A stretch of 64,000 bases of DNA. Source: Streptosporangium amethystogenes. GTDB taxonomy: Bacteria; Actinomycetota; Actinomycetes; Streptosporangiales; Streptosporangiaceae. The notes beneath the pieces are model-generated. The model searched no databases. It worked only from the letters and a program-made list of their open reading frames with translations, and was not told the origin of the DNA. The DNA lies in the NCBI RefSeq assembly GCF_000721075.1, contig NZ_JOEQ01000017.1, forward strand, positions 1-64,000, in the 5' to 3' direction. Position numbers and translations under genes: made by a program. Within the stretch, counting starts at the first letter, position 1; each line of letters begins with the position of its first letter. Below, piece by piece: positions 44,569 through 53,163 of this stretch.

Positions 44569-45434
44569 CGTACGAGCACGACGCCCTGTCCCGGGCGGCG
44601 TACACCGGCCCGCTCTCCGGAGGCACTGCCATGGCCGGGCTGTCACGGCTCGCGGACCGGTTGCCCGCGACGACGCGTCACGCGGTGCCCGCGCTGGTCC
44701 GCGCCGAAGCCCGGCTGCTGCTCCGCCACCCGCTCAACCTGCTCGGGTTCGCGCTTATGACAGCGTTGTTCCTCTCGCACACCTGGGAGTGGCCGCAGGA
44801 CTCCTTCAGGATGATCACCGCTCAGATGGTCATGGAGTGGGGCGTGCTCATCTTCTTCGCCGCGAACCTCGTCGGCACCGCCGCGCGCCGGGCCGGCACC
44901 CAGGAGCTGCTGTCCACCGCGCCACTCGACCGCGCGCACCGTACGGCCGCCGCCTGCCTGGCCGCCCTCGTGCCGTTCGTCCTGGCATGCCTGTTCCAGG
45001 CGGTGCTGCTGGGCCTCTGCCTGGCCTTCGGCGTGGATCTGGGGGACACCCCCACGGTGTGGGAAATGGCCGCCGGGCCGCTGTGCGTGCTCGGGGCCGC
45101 CCTGCTGGGAACGGCGACCGCCCGCTGGGCGCCCTGGCCGGGCGTGCCGTTCGCGGTGATGCTGGTACTGGTCGGTTTCAACTACGCCGTCTACTCGACC
45201 TCCGCGCGGTTCCTCGGTTTCTTCGTGGAGTTCGTCCTGTGGACCTCGCCGATGTGGACGTTCGAGAAGGCCCCGGGGTCGGCGTTCTGGCACGCGGTCT
45301 ACCTGCTGGCGCTGAGCCTGGGAGCGGCAGCGCTGGCGATGCTGCGCGACTCGGCCCGGCGCGGGTTCTGGCTCGGGATCGGCGCGACGCTGGTCCTGAC
45401 CGCGGTGCTCTCCGCCGTCTGGCAGCTGCCGTGA
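44565..45434 (+). CDS. ABC exporter permease
   Basis: 289 residues with about six membrane helices, including LNLLGFALMTALFLSHTW, AALVPFVLACLFQAVLLGL and LVLTAVLSAVWQLP. The order and content fit ABC-2-type permeases that pair with the preceding ATPase. The loop RRAGTQELLSTAPLDRAHRT resembles those of bacteriocin or lantibiotic-class exporters. The substrate is unknown. It overlaps both neighbours (ATGA and GTGA). Confidence 0.82.
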   Translation: MTYEHDALSRAAYTGPLSGGTAMAGLSRLADRLPATTRHAVPALVRAEARLLLRHPLNLLGFALMTALFLSHTWEWPQDSFRMITAQMVMEWGVLIFFAANLVGTAARRAGTQELLSTAPLDRAHRTAAACLAALVPFVLACLFQAVLLGLCLAFGVDLGDTPTVWEMAAGPLCVLGAALLGTATARWAPWPGVPFAVMLVLVGFNYAVYSTSARFLGFFVEFVLWTSPMWTFEKAPGSAFWHAVYLLALSLGAAALAMLRDSARRGFWLGIGATLVLTAVLSAVWQLP

Positions 45435-46072
45435 CCGCCGTCACCGATCAGGGGGACCCGCCGGCGACCGTGCTGGCCCGCGTCCGCGAGGAGGAGCGCC
45501 GCCGGCTGTGCCGGGATCTGCACGACGGGCTCGGCCACGCGCTGGCCGACATGGCGATGGCGATCAACATGGCCAGGATCAGCCTGCGCACCGCCCCCGC
45601 CTCGGCCGACCGGCTGCTGGCGGAACTGCACCACGGCATGGACGCGGTCGGCCAGGAGATCAGGGAGTTGCTGTACGGCCTGTGCCCGCCCACCCTGGAC
45701 GCGCTCGGCCTGGCCGGAGCCGTACGGGCACTGGCGAACAGCGGGCCCTCGGTGACCGTCGAGACCGAGGGCGACCTGTCCGGCCTGCCCTCGGCCGTCG
45801 AGGTGGCCGCGTACCGCATCACGCAGGAGGCGCTCACCAACGTACGCCGGCACGCCGGAGCCCGCTCGGCGACGATCTCGCTCCGGCGTGACGGCTCCTT
45901 CCTCACGGTCCGGATCCGCGACGACGGGAACGGGCTGCCCCCGGCTCCCCGTTCGGGGATCGGTCTCGTCTCGATGCGTGAGCGCGCCCGCGAACTCGGC
46001 GGGACCTGTGTGGTGGGCCCGGCGCCGGGCGGCGGCACGCTCGTGGACGCCGTTCTCCCCATCACCGTCTGA
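45431..46072 (+). CDS. Sensorless NarL-class histidine kinase
   Basis: 213 residues from GTG 45431. The protein consists only of a HisKA_3 dimerisation helix (RVREEERRRLCRDLHDGLGH, with the phospho-histidine in DLHDGLGH) and a HATPase domain (N box ITQEALTNVRRHAGA, G boxes RDDGNGL and GIGLVSMRER). No membrane or input domain is present, and no response-regulator gene is adjacent. Its coupled position after the ABC genes suggests that signals reach it from the exporter or from the anti-sigma factor. Confidence 0.9.
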   Translation: MTAVTDQGDPPATVLARVREEERRRLCRDLHDGLGHALADMAMAINMARISLRTAPASADRLLAELHHGMDAVGQEIRELLYGLCPPTLDALGLAGAVRALANSGPSVTVETEGDLSGLPSAVEVAAYRITQEALTNVRRHAGARSATISLRRDGSFLTVRIRDDGNGLPPAPRSGIGLVSMRERARELGGTCVVGPAPGGGTLVDAVLPITV

Positions 46073-46104
46073 CGGGGACAGCGGCAGAGGTCGTTCTCCC
46101 CGTC
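46071..46104 (+). terminator. Weak hairpin after the kinase gene
   Basis: GACGGGGA and TCCCCGTC form 8-bp arms around an 18-nt loop, starting at the kinase stop codon. It may end the ECF-ABC-kinase operon. The loop is long and the stem short, so this is uncertain. Confidence 0.4.
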
Positions 46105-46226
46105 TCCGTCCGGCGAGACCACGTGAGCACGGGAACCCCCGGCGCTCATGCCTTCCTCCATGTCCGGCGCCCCTGACGCCGCCGCCCCGTTCGCCCCTAC
46201 GCCTCCCGCCGGTCGATCATCATATA

Positions 46227-46248
46227 TCTGATATTTGACATTTGATAT
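46227..46248. promoter_or_regulatory. Tandem heptamer repeats before the catabolic operon
   Basis: TCTGATAT, TTTGACAT and TTTGATAT start at 46227, 46234 and 46241, a strict 7-bp period. The same unit occurs at 53126 (TTTGATAT) and 53133 (TTTGATCT) before the importer genes of this island, and the word TGATATTTGA is common to both. They are candidate sites for the GntR/FCD regulator at the end of the island. The AT-rich patch stands out strongly from the surrounding DNA. Confidence 0.55.
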
Positions 46249-46302
46249 GAAATGGATGAGCATCTCCCCTCAAGACAGGCGCAAGTTCTGGGAGGTAAAC
46301 GC

Positions 46303-47403
46303 GTGGGTGCTCCGACACGGCCGGATGGTGACGGGATCGTACCCGCGCCTTGGCTGCACGACGCGGTCGGCTCGGTGTTCGAGGCGGTCGGCTTCAGCCC
46401 CGGTGCCGCGCGAAGCGTGGCCGAGGCGCTGGTCGAGGCGGACATGCGCGGGGTGCCCTCACACGGCACCATGCTCGTGCCCATGTACATCGACCGGATC
46501 CGGGCCGGGTCGGTCAGCCGGCGCGAACGGGCCGAGGTCGTCGTCGACGCCGGCGCCATCGCGGTGCTCGACGCCGGACACGCGCTGGGCCAGCTCACCG
46601 GCGACCAGGCGATGGCCCTGGCCGTGGAGAAGGCCTCGGCCTTCGGAATCGGAGCGGTCACCGTCCGCCGTGCCTTCCACTTCGGCGGGGCGTTCCGCTA
46701 CGTCGAGTCGGCGGTGCGGGCCGGCTGCGTCGGGGTGGCCGCCGCCAACACCCGGCCGCTGATGCCGGCGATCGGCGGCGCCAAGCCCGTGGTGGGCAAC
46801 AACCCCCTCGCGGTGGGCGTACCGACCCCGCAGGGACCGCCGGTGGTGCTGGACATGGCGCTCTCCGAGGCCGCCCTGGGCAAGATCCGGCTCGCCGCGC
46901 AGGAAGGCCGGGAGATCCCGCCGACCTGGGCCTCCGACGCACAGGGCCGCCCGACCACCGACCCGCAGGCGGCCATCGCGGGAATGCTGCTGCCCGCCGC
47001 CGGCCACAAGGGCTTCGGGCTGGCCCTGGTCATCGACGTGCTCACCGGTGTTCTCTCCGGCGGCTCGTTCGGCCAGGGGGTTCGCGGGCTGTACGCCGAC
47101 CTGACGGTGCCCAACGACTGCGCGCACTTCTTCCTCGCCCTCGACGTCTCGGCCTTCGGGGATCCGGACGAGTTCACCGAGCGGATGGGCCGGCTCGCCG
47201 CGGAGATCGTCGGCTCTCCGGCCGCGCCGGGCGTCGAGCGGCTGCTGCTGCCCGGCCAGCGCGAGGCCGAGAGCCACGCCGCGACAAGCGTCGACGGGGT
47301 TCCGGTCGGGGTCAGCGTGCTCGACTCGTTGCGCCGCACCGCCGCCGAGGTGGGAGCCGTCCTGCCCCCGCTCCCCGGCGTCGACACCCTCGCCGGCGCG
47401 TGA
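46303..47403 (+). CDS. Ldh2/malate-type NAD(P)-dependent dehydrogenase
   Basis: 366 residues of the malate/L-lactate dehydrogenase Ldh2 family (which includes ureidoglycolate and pyrroline-carboxylate enzymes). Family points are GVPSHGTMLVPMYIDRI, AFHFGGAFRYVESAV, NNPLAVGVPTPQG and GHKGFGLALVIDVLTGVLSG. GTG at 46303 has a GGGAGG site and is preferred to a frame start at 46252. It is the first gene of the catabolic operon and would oxidise or reduce a 2-hydroxy acid or cyclic imine. The true substrate is not known. Confidence 0.9.
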   Translation: MGAPTRPDGDGIVPAPWLHDAVGSVFEAVGFSPGAARSVAEALVEADMRGVPSHGTMLVPMYIDRIRAGSVSRRERAEVVVDAGAIAVLDAGHALGQLTGDQAMALAVEKASAFGIGAVTVRRAFHFGGAFRYVESAVRAGCVGVAAANTRPLMPAIGGAKPVVGNNPLAVGVPTPQGPPVVLDMALSEAALGKIRLAAQEGREIPPTWASDAQGRPTTDPQAAIAGMLLPAAGHKGFGLALVIDVLTGVLSGGSFGQGVRGLYADLTVPNDCAHFFLALDVSAFGDPDEFTERMGRLAAEIVGSPAAPGVERLLLPGQREAESHAATSVDGVPVGVSVLDSLRRTAAEVGAVLPPLPGVDTLAGA

Positions 47404-47431
47404 GCCGGACCGGGCGAAGGAGGCAGGGGAC

Positions 47432-48160
47432 ATGAAGCTCAGCTTTGACGCGACCGGTCAGGTCGTCCTGGTCACCGGCGGCGCCAGCGGTATCGGAGCG
47501 GCGCTCGCCCGGGCGGTCGGGGCGGCCGGCGGCACGGCGGTGGTCCTGGACGTGCGCCATGCCGAGGAACTGGACGGCGCGCCCGGCGTGGAACAGATCG
47601 TCGTCGACGTCTCGGACCGCGAGGCGGTCGTCTCGGCCGTGGAGCAGGTGCTGGTCCGGCACGGCCACATCGACGGCCTGGTGGCCGGCGCGGCGATCCA
47701 GCCGCGCACACCGGTGGCGGCCATGGGCGCCGAGGAGTGGCGGCGGGTGCTGGGGGTCAACCTCGACGGCGTCGTGTGGGCCTGCCAGGCCGTCCTGCCC
47801 TCGATGGTCGAGCGCCGTTCCGGCTCGATCGTGGTCTTCAGCTCCGGCCTGGCCCACATGGGACGGGCCGAGGCCTCGGCGTACGCCGCGAGCAAGGGCG
47901 CGCTGGTCGCCTTCGCCAAGTCGCTGGCGGCCGAGGTCGCCGAGCACCGGATCCGGGTCAACATCATCGCCCCCGGGGTCATCGACACCCCGCAGTTCCA
48001 GGCCGCCAACCCCTCCGGCGGCGAGCGGGAGCACTGGCTGCGGACGACCGGCGTCGGCACCCCCGAGGACGTCGTGGGCCCCCTGCTCTTCCTCCTGTCC
48101 GACGCCGCGACCATGACCGGCTCGCTGCTCACCCGCGACCGCGCCTACCCGAAGGAGTGA
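47432..48160 (+). CDS. Short-chain dehydrogenase
   Basis: 242-residue SDR. The cofactor loop is VTGGASGIG, the acidic LDVRHAEE after strand 2 indicates NAD preference, and the catalytic S-x12-Y-x3-K lies in SSGLAHMGRAEASAYAASKG. The usual NNAG motif is changed to AGAAIQ. An AGGAGGCAGGG site precedes the ATG. It lies between the Ldh2 gene and the flavin hydroxylase gene and probably oxidises a ring alcohol or diol. Confidence 0.9.
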   Translation: MKLSFDATGQVVLVTGGASGIGAALARAVGAAGGTAVVLDVRHAEELDGAPGVEQIVVDVSDREAVVSAVEQVLVRHGHIDGLVAGAAIQPRTPVAAMGAEEWRRVLGVNLDGVVWACQAVLPSMVERRSGSIVVFSSGLAHMGRAEASAYAASKGALVAFAKSLAAEVAEHRIRVNIIAPGVIDTPQFQAANPSGGEREHWLRTTGVGTPEDVVGPLLFLLSDAATMTGSLLTRDRAYPKE

Positions 48161-48164
48161 ACCG

Positions 48165-49844
48165 ATGTTGACCGAGAACGAGACGCGAGCCGAGGGCGAC
48201 GGTGCCTCCGCGACGGAGGAGATCCTGCCGGTCGCGGTGATCGGTGCCGGCCCGATCGGGCTGATCACCGCGCTCGGGCTGGCCCACTACGGCGTGCCGG
48301 TGGCCGTCTTCGAGGAGGACGACCGGCTCTCGCTGGACACCAAGGCCGGCACCGTGCTCACCCGTACCCTGGAGGTGCTGCACCGCTACGGCGCCCTGCC
48401 CGAGGTGCTGCGGGCCTCGCTGCGCATCGACGAGATCGGTGAGCTCGACCGCGCCACCAACAAGCCCACGTTGAGTGTGCGGACCGGTGAGCTGTCCGAG
48501 GACACCCGATTCCCCTTCGTGATCAACATCCCGCAGCACCACCTCGAACCGGTGCTGCGCGAAAGCTTCGAGCGGCGCGCCCCCGGAGCGCTGCACATGG
48601 CGCACCGGCTGGTCGGCTTCACCCAGCACGACGACCATGTCGAGCTGAGGCTCCAGACGCCCCAGGGCGAGACCCGTGTACGGGCCCGCTACCTGCTGGC
48701 CTGCGACGGCGGACGCTCGGCGGTGCGCGAGGAGCTCGGCATCACCGTCGAGGGGCACACCCTGGACGACCGCTACATGCTGGTCGACCTGAAGGTGGAC
48801 CTCGATGTCGGCAACCCGCGCGAGTACCCTTACCTGGCCTACTTCTCCGACCCCTCGGAGTGGATGATCCTGGTCCGGCAGCCGCACTGCTGGCGCTTCC
48901 TCTACCCGCTGCCCAAGGGCGCCGACGAGCCGACGCACGAGGAACTGCGCGACAAGGCGATGCGCTTCATCGGCGAGGTCGACGACATCACCGTGCTGGG
49001 CACCAACATCTACACCGTCCACCACCGGGTGGCCGAGCGGTGGCGGGACGGCCGGATCTTCCTCATGGGAGACGCCGCCCACCTGATCACACCGATGTGG
49101 GCGCTCGGGCTCAACACCGGGGTGCTGGACGCCTCCAACCTGCCCTGGCGCCTGGCCTGGGTGCTGCGCGGCTGGGCCGAGGACTCGCTGCTGGCCGGCT
49201 ACGAGGTCGAGCAGGCCCCGATCGCGATCAAGGGGTCCGGTCAGATGGCCGAGGCGGCCCGGGCCTACATGAGCCATCGCGGCGAGGCGCTCGACGCGAT
49301 GACCGACGGCAACTGGGGCAACGCCTTCACCCGCGGCCTGCTCGGGGTCAGCCTCGACGTCGACGGCACCGGGGACTGGTCGATGGTCAAGACCGGTTCG
49401 GAACCGCTTCCGGTACGCGTCGGCGACCGCGCCCCCGACCTGCCGATGTACGGCCCGGACGGCCCGGTGCACCTGCACGACCTCACCCAGGACGCCTTCG
49501 TCGCGCTGTACTTCACCGACACCCGGCGACGCCCGAGCATCCCGGCCCAGGACAGCCCGGCACTGCGGCGCTTCGCGGTGTCCCGCTGGGACGCCCCGCA
49601 CGACTCGGGACTGCGCGACCGGGCGCTGTTCGACCCCTCCGAGCGGGTACGCCTGCGCTTCGGGGTCGAGGCCGACACGCTCGTGCTGCTCCGTCCCGAC
49701 GCGCACGTGGCCGCGATCGTTCCCTATGACCCCGCCTCGGGCGAGGACGTCGCGGCGGCGCTCTACGAGCGCATCACCGGTCGCACGCCTCCCCGACAGG
49801 CGTGCGAGCAGAACCAGCCAGACAGATCTGTGGAGGAAGCATGA
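48165..49844 (+). CDS. FAD-dependent aromatic hydroxylase
   Basis: 559-residue class A flavoprotein hydroxylase. FAD loop VAVIGAGPIGLITALGLAHY, DG motif LACDGGRSAVREELG, GD motif RIFLMGDAAHLITPMWALGL. A C-terminal thioredoxin-like domain (RAPDLPMYGPDGPVHLHDLT) is present as in MhpA, phenol and resorcinol hydroxylases, which add oxygen ortho to a phenol group. It is 4 bp after the SDR gene and overlaps the first cupin gene by 4 bp. It is the key indication that the island handles an aromatic ring; the substrate is not identified. Confidence 0.93.
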   Translation: MLTENETRAEGDGASATEEILPVAVIGAGPIGLITALGLAHYGVPVAVFEEDDRLSLDTKAGTVLTRTLEVLHRYGALPEVLRASLRIDEIGELDRATNKPTLSVRTGELSEDTRFPFVINIPQHHLEPVLRESFERRAPGALHMAHRLVGFTQHDDHVELRLQTPQGETRVRARYLLACDGGRSAVREELGITVEGHTLDDRYMLVDLKVDLDVGNPREYPYLAYFSDPSEWMILVRQPHCWRFLYPLPKGADEPTHEELRDKAMRFIGEVDDITVLGTNIYTVHHRVAERWRDGRIFLMGDAAHLITPMWALGLNTGVLDASNLPWRLAWVLRGWAEDSLLAGYEVEQAPIAIKGSGQMAEAARAYMSHRGEALDAMTDGNWGNAFTRGLLGVSLDVDGTGDWSMVKTGSEPLPVRVGDRAPDLPMYGPDGPVHLHDLTQDAFVALYFTDTRRRPSIPAQDSPALRRFAVSRWDAPHDSGLRDRALFDPSERVRLRFGVEADTLVLLRPDAHVAAIVPYDPASGEDVAAALYERITGRTPPRQACEQNQPDRSVEEA

Positions 49845-50194
49845 CCACCCCTGATCCGCTGACCGGCCCCGACGGCCGGCCCGTGACCCTCGGCCCGGTC
49901 GGCCAGGAGATCGTCTTCGAGAACGACCAGGTGCGGGTCTGGGAGATCGAGCTGACCCCGGGCCAGTCCCAGCCCTGGCACCACCACGTCAACCCCTACA
50001 TGGTGATCGCCCTGGAGGCCGCGGACAACCGCATCGACTCCATCAAGGGCGGCGATCCGCGCCTGGTCCACGAGGCCGTGGGCGGTGTGGTCTACCGCGA
50101 GCCCGGTGAGATCCACATGCTCACCAACCACGGGGACAGCCGCTACCGCTGCCGGCTGATCGAGCTCAAGTGTCTGGGGGAGAACCTTGTCTGA
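49841..50194 (+). CDS. Small cupin protein
   Basis: 117-residue single cupin. Motif 1 is QPWHHHVNPYMVIALEA and motif 2 is YREPGEIHMLTNHG, with histidine ligands in place. ATG 49841 follows GGAGGAAG and overlaps the hydroxylase stop. The next cupin gene starts within its last codons, so the two are translated together. It may be a subunit or partner of the second cupin in ring cleavage or isomerisation. Confidence 0.85.
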   Translation: MTTPDPLTGPDGRPVTLGPVGQEIVFENDQVRVWEIELTPGQSQPWHHHVNPYMVIALEAADNRIDSIKGGDPRLVHEAVGGVVYREPGEIHMLTNHGDSRYRCRLIELKCLGENLV

Positions 50195-50702
50195 GCTGTC
50201 GCGTCCGGAAGGGATCTCGCAGGAGGAGTGGGACAACAACCTCTCCGACCCCGCGGCCTACTCCGGTGAGGCGCCCGATCGTTCCCGCGAGCAGGAGGTC
50301 ACCGGTCCCGAGGGCGAGGCGCTGGCCCGCTTCAGGGAGATCCTGGTGCACACCGGCGACCTGGAGTGGGTCGACAAGACCCTCGCCGGGCTCTCGCACA
50401 AGATGCTCTGGCGCAACGACGAGACCGGCGCCTCGATCGCCCTGGTCCGTTTCGAGAAGGGCTCGGGGATCCCCTCGCGGCACTCCCACGCCTCGAACCA
50501 GTTCATGTTCTGCCTGAAGGGCCGCTACACCTACGTGCCCACCGGCCTGACGCTGACCGAGGGCTCCTTCTACTGGAACCCCAAGGGCAGCATGCACGGC
50601 CCCACCCACGCCGAAGAGGACACCGTGCTCTTCGAGGTGTACGACGGGCCGCACTATCCCACCCAGCCTGAGTGGTACAGCAGCACCGAAGACGCCCGCT
50701 GA
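50187..50702 (+). CDS. Cupin dioxygenase-like protein
   Basis: 171 residues from TTG 50187 after GGGGGAG, overlapping the first cupin gene by 8 bp. The barrel motifs are SRHSHASNQFMFCLKGRYTY and GSFYWNPKGSMHGPTHAEED, with three His and Glu ligands of a mononuclear metal site, as in cupin ring-cleaving dioxygenases. In the gene order it follows the hydroxylase, where a ring-opening dioxygenase is expected. No other ring-cleavage enzyme is present. Confidence 0.83.
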   Translation: MSELSRPEGISQEEWDNNLSDPAAYSGEAPDRSREQEVTGPEGEALARFREILVHTGDLEWVDKTLAGLSHKMLWRNDETGASIALVRFEKGSGIPSRHSHASNQFMFCLKGRYTYVPTGLTLTEGSFYWNPKGSMHGPTHAEEDTVLFEVYDGPHYPTQPEWYSSTEDAR

Positions 50703-50718
50703 CCCCGACCCATCCGTA

Positions 50719-50743
50719 CCCTCCGGGGATCCCCCCCGGAGGG
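50719..50743 (+). terminator. Intercistronic hairpin between cupin and RidA genes
   Basis: CCCTCCGGGG and CCCCGGAGGG form a perfect 10-bp stem with a 5-nt loop in the 64-bp gap, 23 bp ahead of the RidA start. It may reduce read-through between the oxidative and the downstream hydrolytic genes. Confidence 0.6.
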
Positions 50744-50766
50744 CGCCCGAGAAAACAGGAGCATCC

Positions 50767-51165
50767 ATGCCCAAGCAAGAGATCCGCAGCCCCGAGCTGG
50801 CCGTGCCCAACGGGCACTTCGCCCAGGCCACGGTCGCCAAGGCCGAGGGCCGGCTGGTCTTCATCTCCGGGATGACCGCCCGCAACAAGGAGGGCGGGGT
50901 CACCGGCGTCGGCGACGTCACCGCGCAGACCCACCAGGTCTGCCAGAACCTCAAGGCAGCGGTCGAGGCCGCCGGCGGCACCCTCGAGGACATCGCCCGG
51001 GTCGACGTCTACGTGCGCAACATGGAGGACTTCAAGGCGATCCACGCGGTGCGCAGCCAGTACTTCACCGGCGTCGCACCGGCCTCCACGCTCGTCGAGG
51101 TGTCGAAGTTCGTCAACAAGGACTACCTGATCGAGATCAACGCGATCGCGGTCGTCGAGGGCTGA
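50767..51165 (+). CDS. RidA/YjgF-family imine deaminase
   Basis: 132 residues with the RidA hallmarks: RLVFISGMTARNKEGGV, VCQNLKAAVEAAGGTLEDIA, VDVYVRNMEDF and the arginine-containing end HAVRSQYFTGVAPASTLVEV. The family hydrolyses enamines and imines; some members are 2-aminomuconate deaminases in aminophenol and tryptophan breakdown. Its place in this island supports a deaminase step. AACAGGAG precedes the ATG. Confidence 0.9.
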   Translation: MPKQEIRSPELAVPNGHFAQATVAKAEGRLVFISGMTARNKEGGVTGVGDVTAQTHQVCQNLKAAVEAAGGTLEDIARVDVYVRNMEDFKAIHAVRSQYFTGVAPASTLVEVSKFVNKDYLIEINAIAVVEG

Positions 51166-51174
51166 GGACGCGAC

Positions 51175-52074
51175 GTGAGACTGGCCAGCGTTCGATTCGA
51201 CAGTGAGCTCCGTACCGCCGTCGTCAACGGAACCGAGGCCGCGGTGCTCGCGGCCTCGGCCCCCTCGGTCGACGACGTCGTCCGAGGCGGAGCGGAGGCG
51301 CTCGACGCCGTGCGCCGGGAGGCCGCGAAGGCTCCCTCGCACCCGCTCGAAGGTCTGGACCTGCGCGCTCCGCTGCGCCGCTTCAACCGCGACATCCTCT
51401 GCACCGGGTGGAACTACTGGGACCACTTCGAGGAGTCCAAGGGCAAGCGCGAGGGCCAGGACCCCAAGGAGCGACCCAAGCACCCGACCTTCTTCACCAA
51501 GGGCCCGGACACGGTGATCGGTCCGTACGACGACATCTCCTGGGACCCGGAGCTCTCCGAGCAGTGGGACTACGAGGCCGAGGTGGCCCTGGTCATCGGC
51601 CGCGACGGCAGGTCCATTCCGGAGGAGAGGGCGCTGGAGCACGTCGCGGGCTACCTGGTCGCCAACGACGTCTCGCAGCGGGATCTGCAGCGGGCGCACG
51701 GCGGCCAGTGGCTCAAGGGCAAGAGCATCGACCAGACGATGCCGCTGGGCCCGTGGCTCACCACCGCCGACGAGGTGCCCGACCCGCACGCGCTGGAGAT
51801 CAGCTTCGACCTCAACGGCCGGCGGCTGCAGCAGGCGGGCACCGACCAGACCGCGTTCTCCTTCGCCCGGATCATCGCCGAACTCAGCTGGGGGATGACC
51901 CTGCGCGCCGGCGACGTCGTGCTCACCGGTACCCCGAGCGGCATCGGCAACGCGCGCGAGCCGAAGATCTTCCTCGCCGAGGGAGACGTACTCGTCACCC
52001 GGGTCGAGGGCCTGGGGGAACTACGCAACCGCGTCGTACGCACCACACTGTCCCAGGCACTCACCACCGCTTGA
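51175..52074 (+). CDS. Fumarylacetoacetate hydrolase-family enzyme
   Basis: 299 residues from GTG 51175. The FAH fold is clear in the metal ligand pair DYEAEVALVIG, VANDVSQRDLQ, the loop KGKSIDQTMPLGPWL and VVLTGTPSGIGNAREP. The family hydrolyses, decarboxylates or hydrates ring-cleavage products such as oxalocrotonate. It lies 9 bp after the RidA gene, in the order expected if it handles the deaminated, opened-ring acid. Confidence 0.92.
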   Translation: MRLASVRFDSELRTAVVNGTEAAVLAASAPSVDDVVRGGAEALDAVRREAAKAPSHPLEGLDLRAPLRRFNRDILCTGWNYWDHFEESKGKREGQDPKERPKHPTFFTKGPDTVIGPYDDISWDPELSEQWDYEAEVALVIGRDGRSIPEERALEHVAGYLVANDVSQRDLQRAHGGQWLKGKSIDQTMPLGPWLTTADEVPDPHALEISFDLNGRRLQQAGTDQTAFSFARIIAELSWGMTLRAGDVVLTGTPSGIGNAREPKIFLAEGDVLVTRVEGLGELRNRVVRTTLSQALTTA

Positions 52075-52090
52075 GGAGATCACCAACCCC

Positions 52091-53071
52091 ATGGCCGGCA
52101 TCGACCTGCACACCCACCTGGCACCCGCTCTGGGCTCCACCGAGCTCGTCGGCCTGCCCGGCCTGACCGCCGTCGACGGCCGCCTCGCCGTCGACGGCGC
52201 GCCGGTCGGCCCCGGACAGCTCTACCAGCCCGAGACGCTCGAAGCCTGGCTTGACGAGCGCTCCCTGGACGCGGCGGCGGTCTCGCCACCGCCGCCGTTC
52301 TTCCGCCAGCACCTGCCCGCGGAACAGGCCGCCCGGTGGGTCGCCGCCCTCAACGACGGGACACGCCGCGCCGTCGAGGGGCGCGCGAGGCTGCTGCCGA
52401 TGGCCTACCTGCCCCTGGAGCATCCCGAGCTCGCGGCGGCGGAGTTCGACCGGCTGCGGAGCGAGCGGCACTGGGCCGGTTTCACCGCGTCCGCCGGCGG
52501 ACGCTCGGTCAGCCTCGCGGACGAGGCGCTCGATCCGCTCTGGTCCCGGCTGGCCGCCGACGGCCGGCCGCTCATGCTGCACCCGGGCGCCAGCCCCGAC
52601 GAGCGGCTGGGCGAGTTCTACCTGGCCAACCTGCTCGGCAATCCCTACGAGACCTCGGTGGCGGTGGCGCAGCTGCTCTTCGGCGACGTGGTCACCCGTC
52701 ACCCCGGGCTGCGCTTCATCCTGGTGCACTGCGGCGGTTGCGTACCCGCGGTGCTCGGGCGCTGGCAGCGGGGCCTGGACACCCGGCGTCCCGGCCTGCC
52801 CGCGCTCGGCTCACCGCTGCGGCAGGCGATCCGCAGCTTCTGGGTCGACTGCCTGGCCCACGACGCCGCGGTCGTCGACCTCGCCGTCGAAACCTTCGGC
52901 GCGGACCGGATGGTCCTCGGGAGCGACTGGCCGTTCCCGATGGGCAGTGACGACCCGGCCGAACTCGTCGCTCACCGAGGGACCGACTTCGTCCACCGGG
53001 TCGGCGTCGAGAACGCACAGAACCTGCTCGACGTGAACGAGAAGGTCGCGGGCGGCGAGCGGGGCGCCTGA
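52091..53071 (+). CDS. ACMSD-like amidohydrolase
   Basis: 326 residues of amidohydrolase family 2. Metal ligands are seen in DLHTHLAP, MLHPGAS, LVHCGG and GSDWPFPMG. The family contains 2-amino-3-carboxymuconate semialdehyde decarboxylase and related non-oxidative decarboxylases. With a hydroxylase, a cupin and RidA in the same operon, decarboxylation of an aminomuconate-like product is plausible; hydrolysis of an ester or lactone is the alternative. Confidence 0.88.
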   Translation: MAGIDLHTHLAPALGSTELVGLPGLTAVDGRLAVDGAPVGPGQLYQPETLEAWLDERSLDAAAVSPPPPFFRQHLPAEQAARWVAALNDGTRRAVEGRARLLPMAYLPLEHPELAAAEFDRLRSERHWAGFTASAGGRSVSLADEALDPLWSRLAADGRPLMLHPGASPDERLGEFYLANLLGNPYETSVAVAQLLFGDVVTRHPGLRFILVHCGGCVPAVLGRWQRGLDTRRPGLPALGSPLRQAIRSFWVDCLAHDAAVVDLAVETFGADRMVLGSDWPFPMGSDDPAELVAHRGTDFVHRVGVENAQNLLDVNEKVAGGERGA

Positions 53072-53125
53072 CCCCACCGCGCCCCCGATCCGGCGGCTCA
53101 GCCGGCGAAAAGCTCTTTCCGAAAA

Positions 53126-53140
53126 TTTGATATTTGATCT
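53126..53140. promoter_or_regulatory. Heptamer repeats before the island's importer
   Basis: TTTGATAT (53126) and TTTGATCT (53133) repeat with 7-bp period, and TGATATTTGA (53128-53137) is identical to 46229-46238. The site lies 24 bp upstream of the binding-protein ATG. It marks a second promoter of the island under the same control. Confidence 0.55.
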
Positions 53141-53163
53141 GGTCTTGTGAGAGGAGTGTCAAC

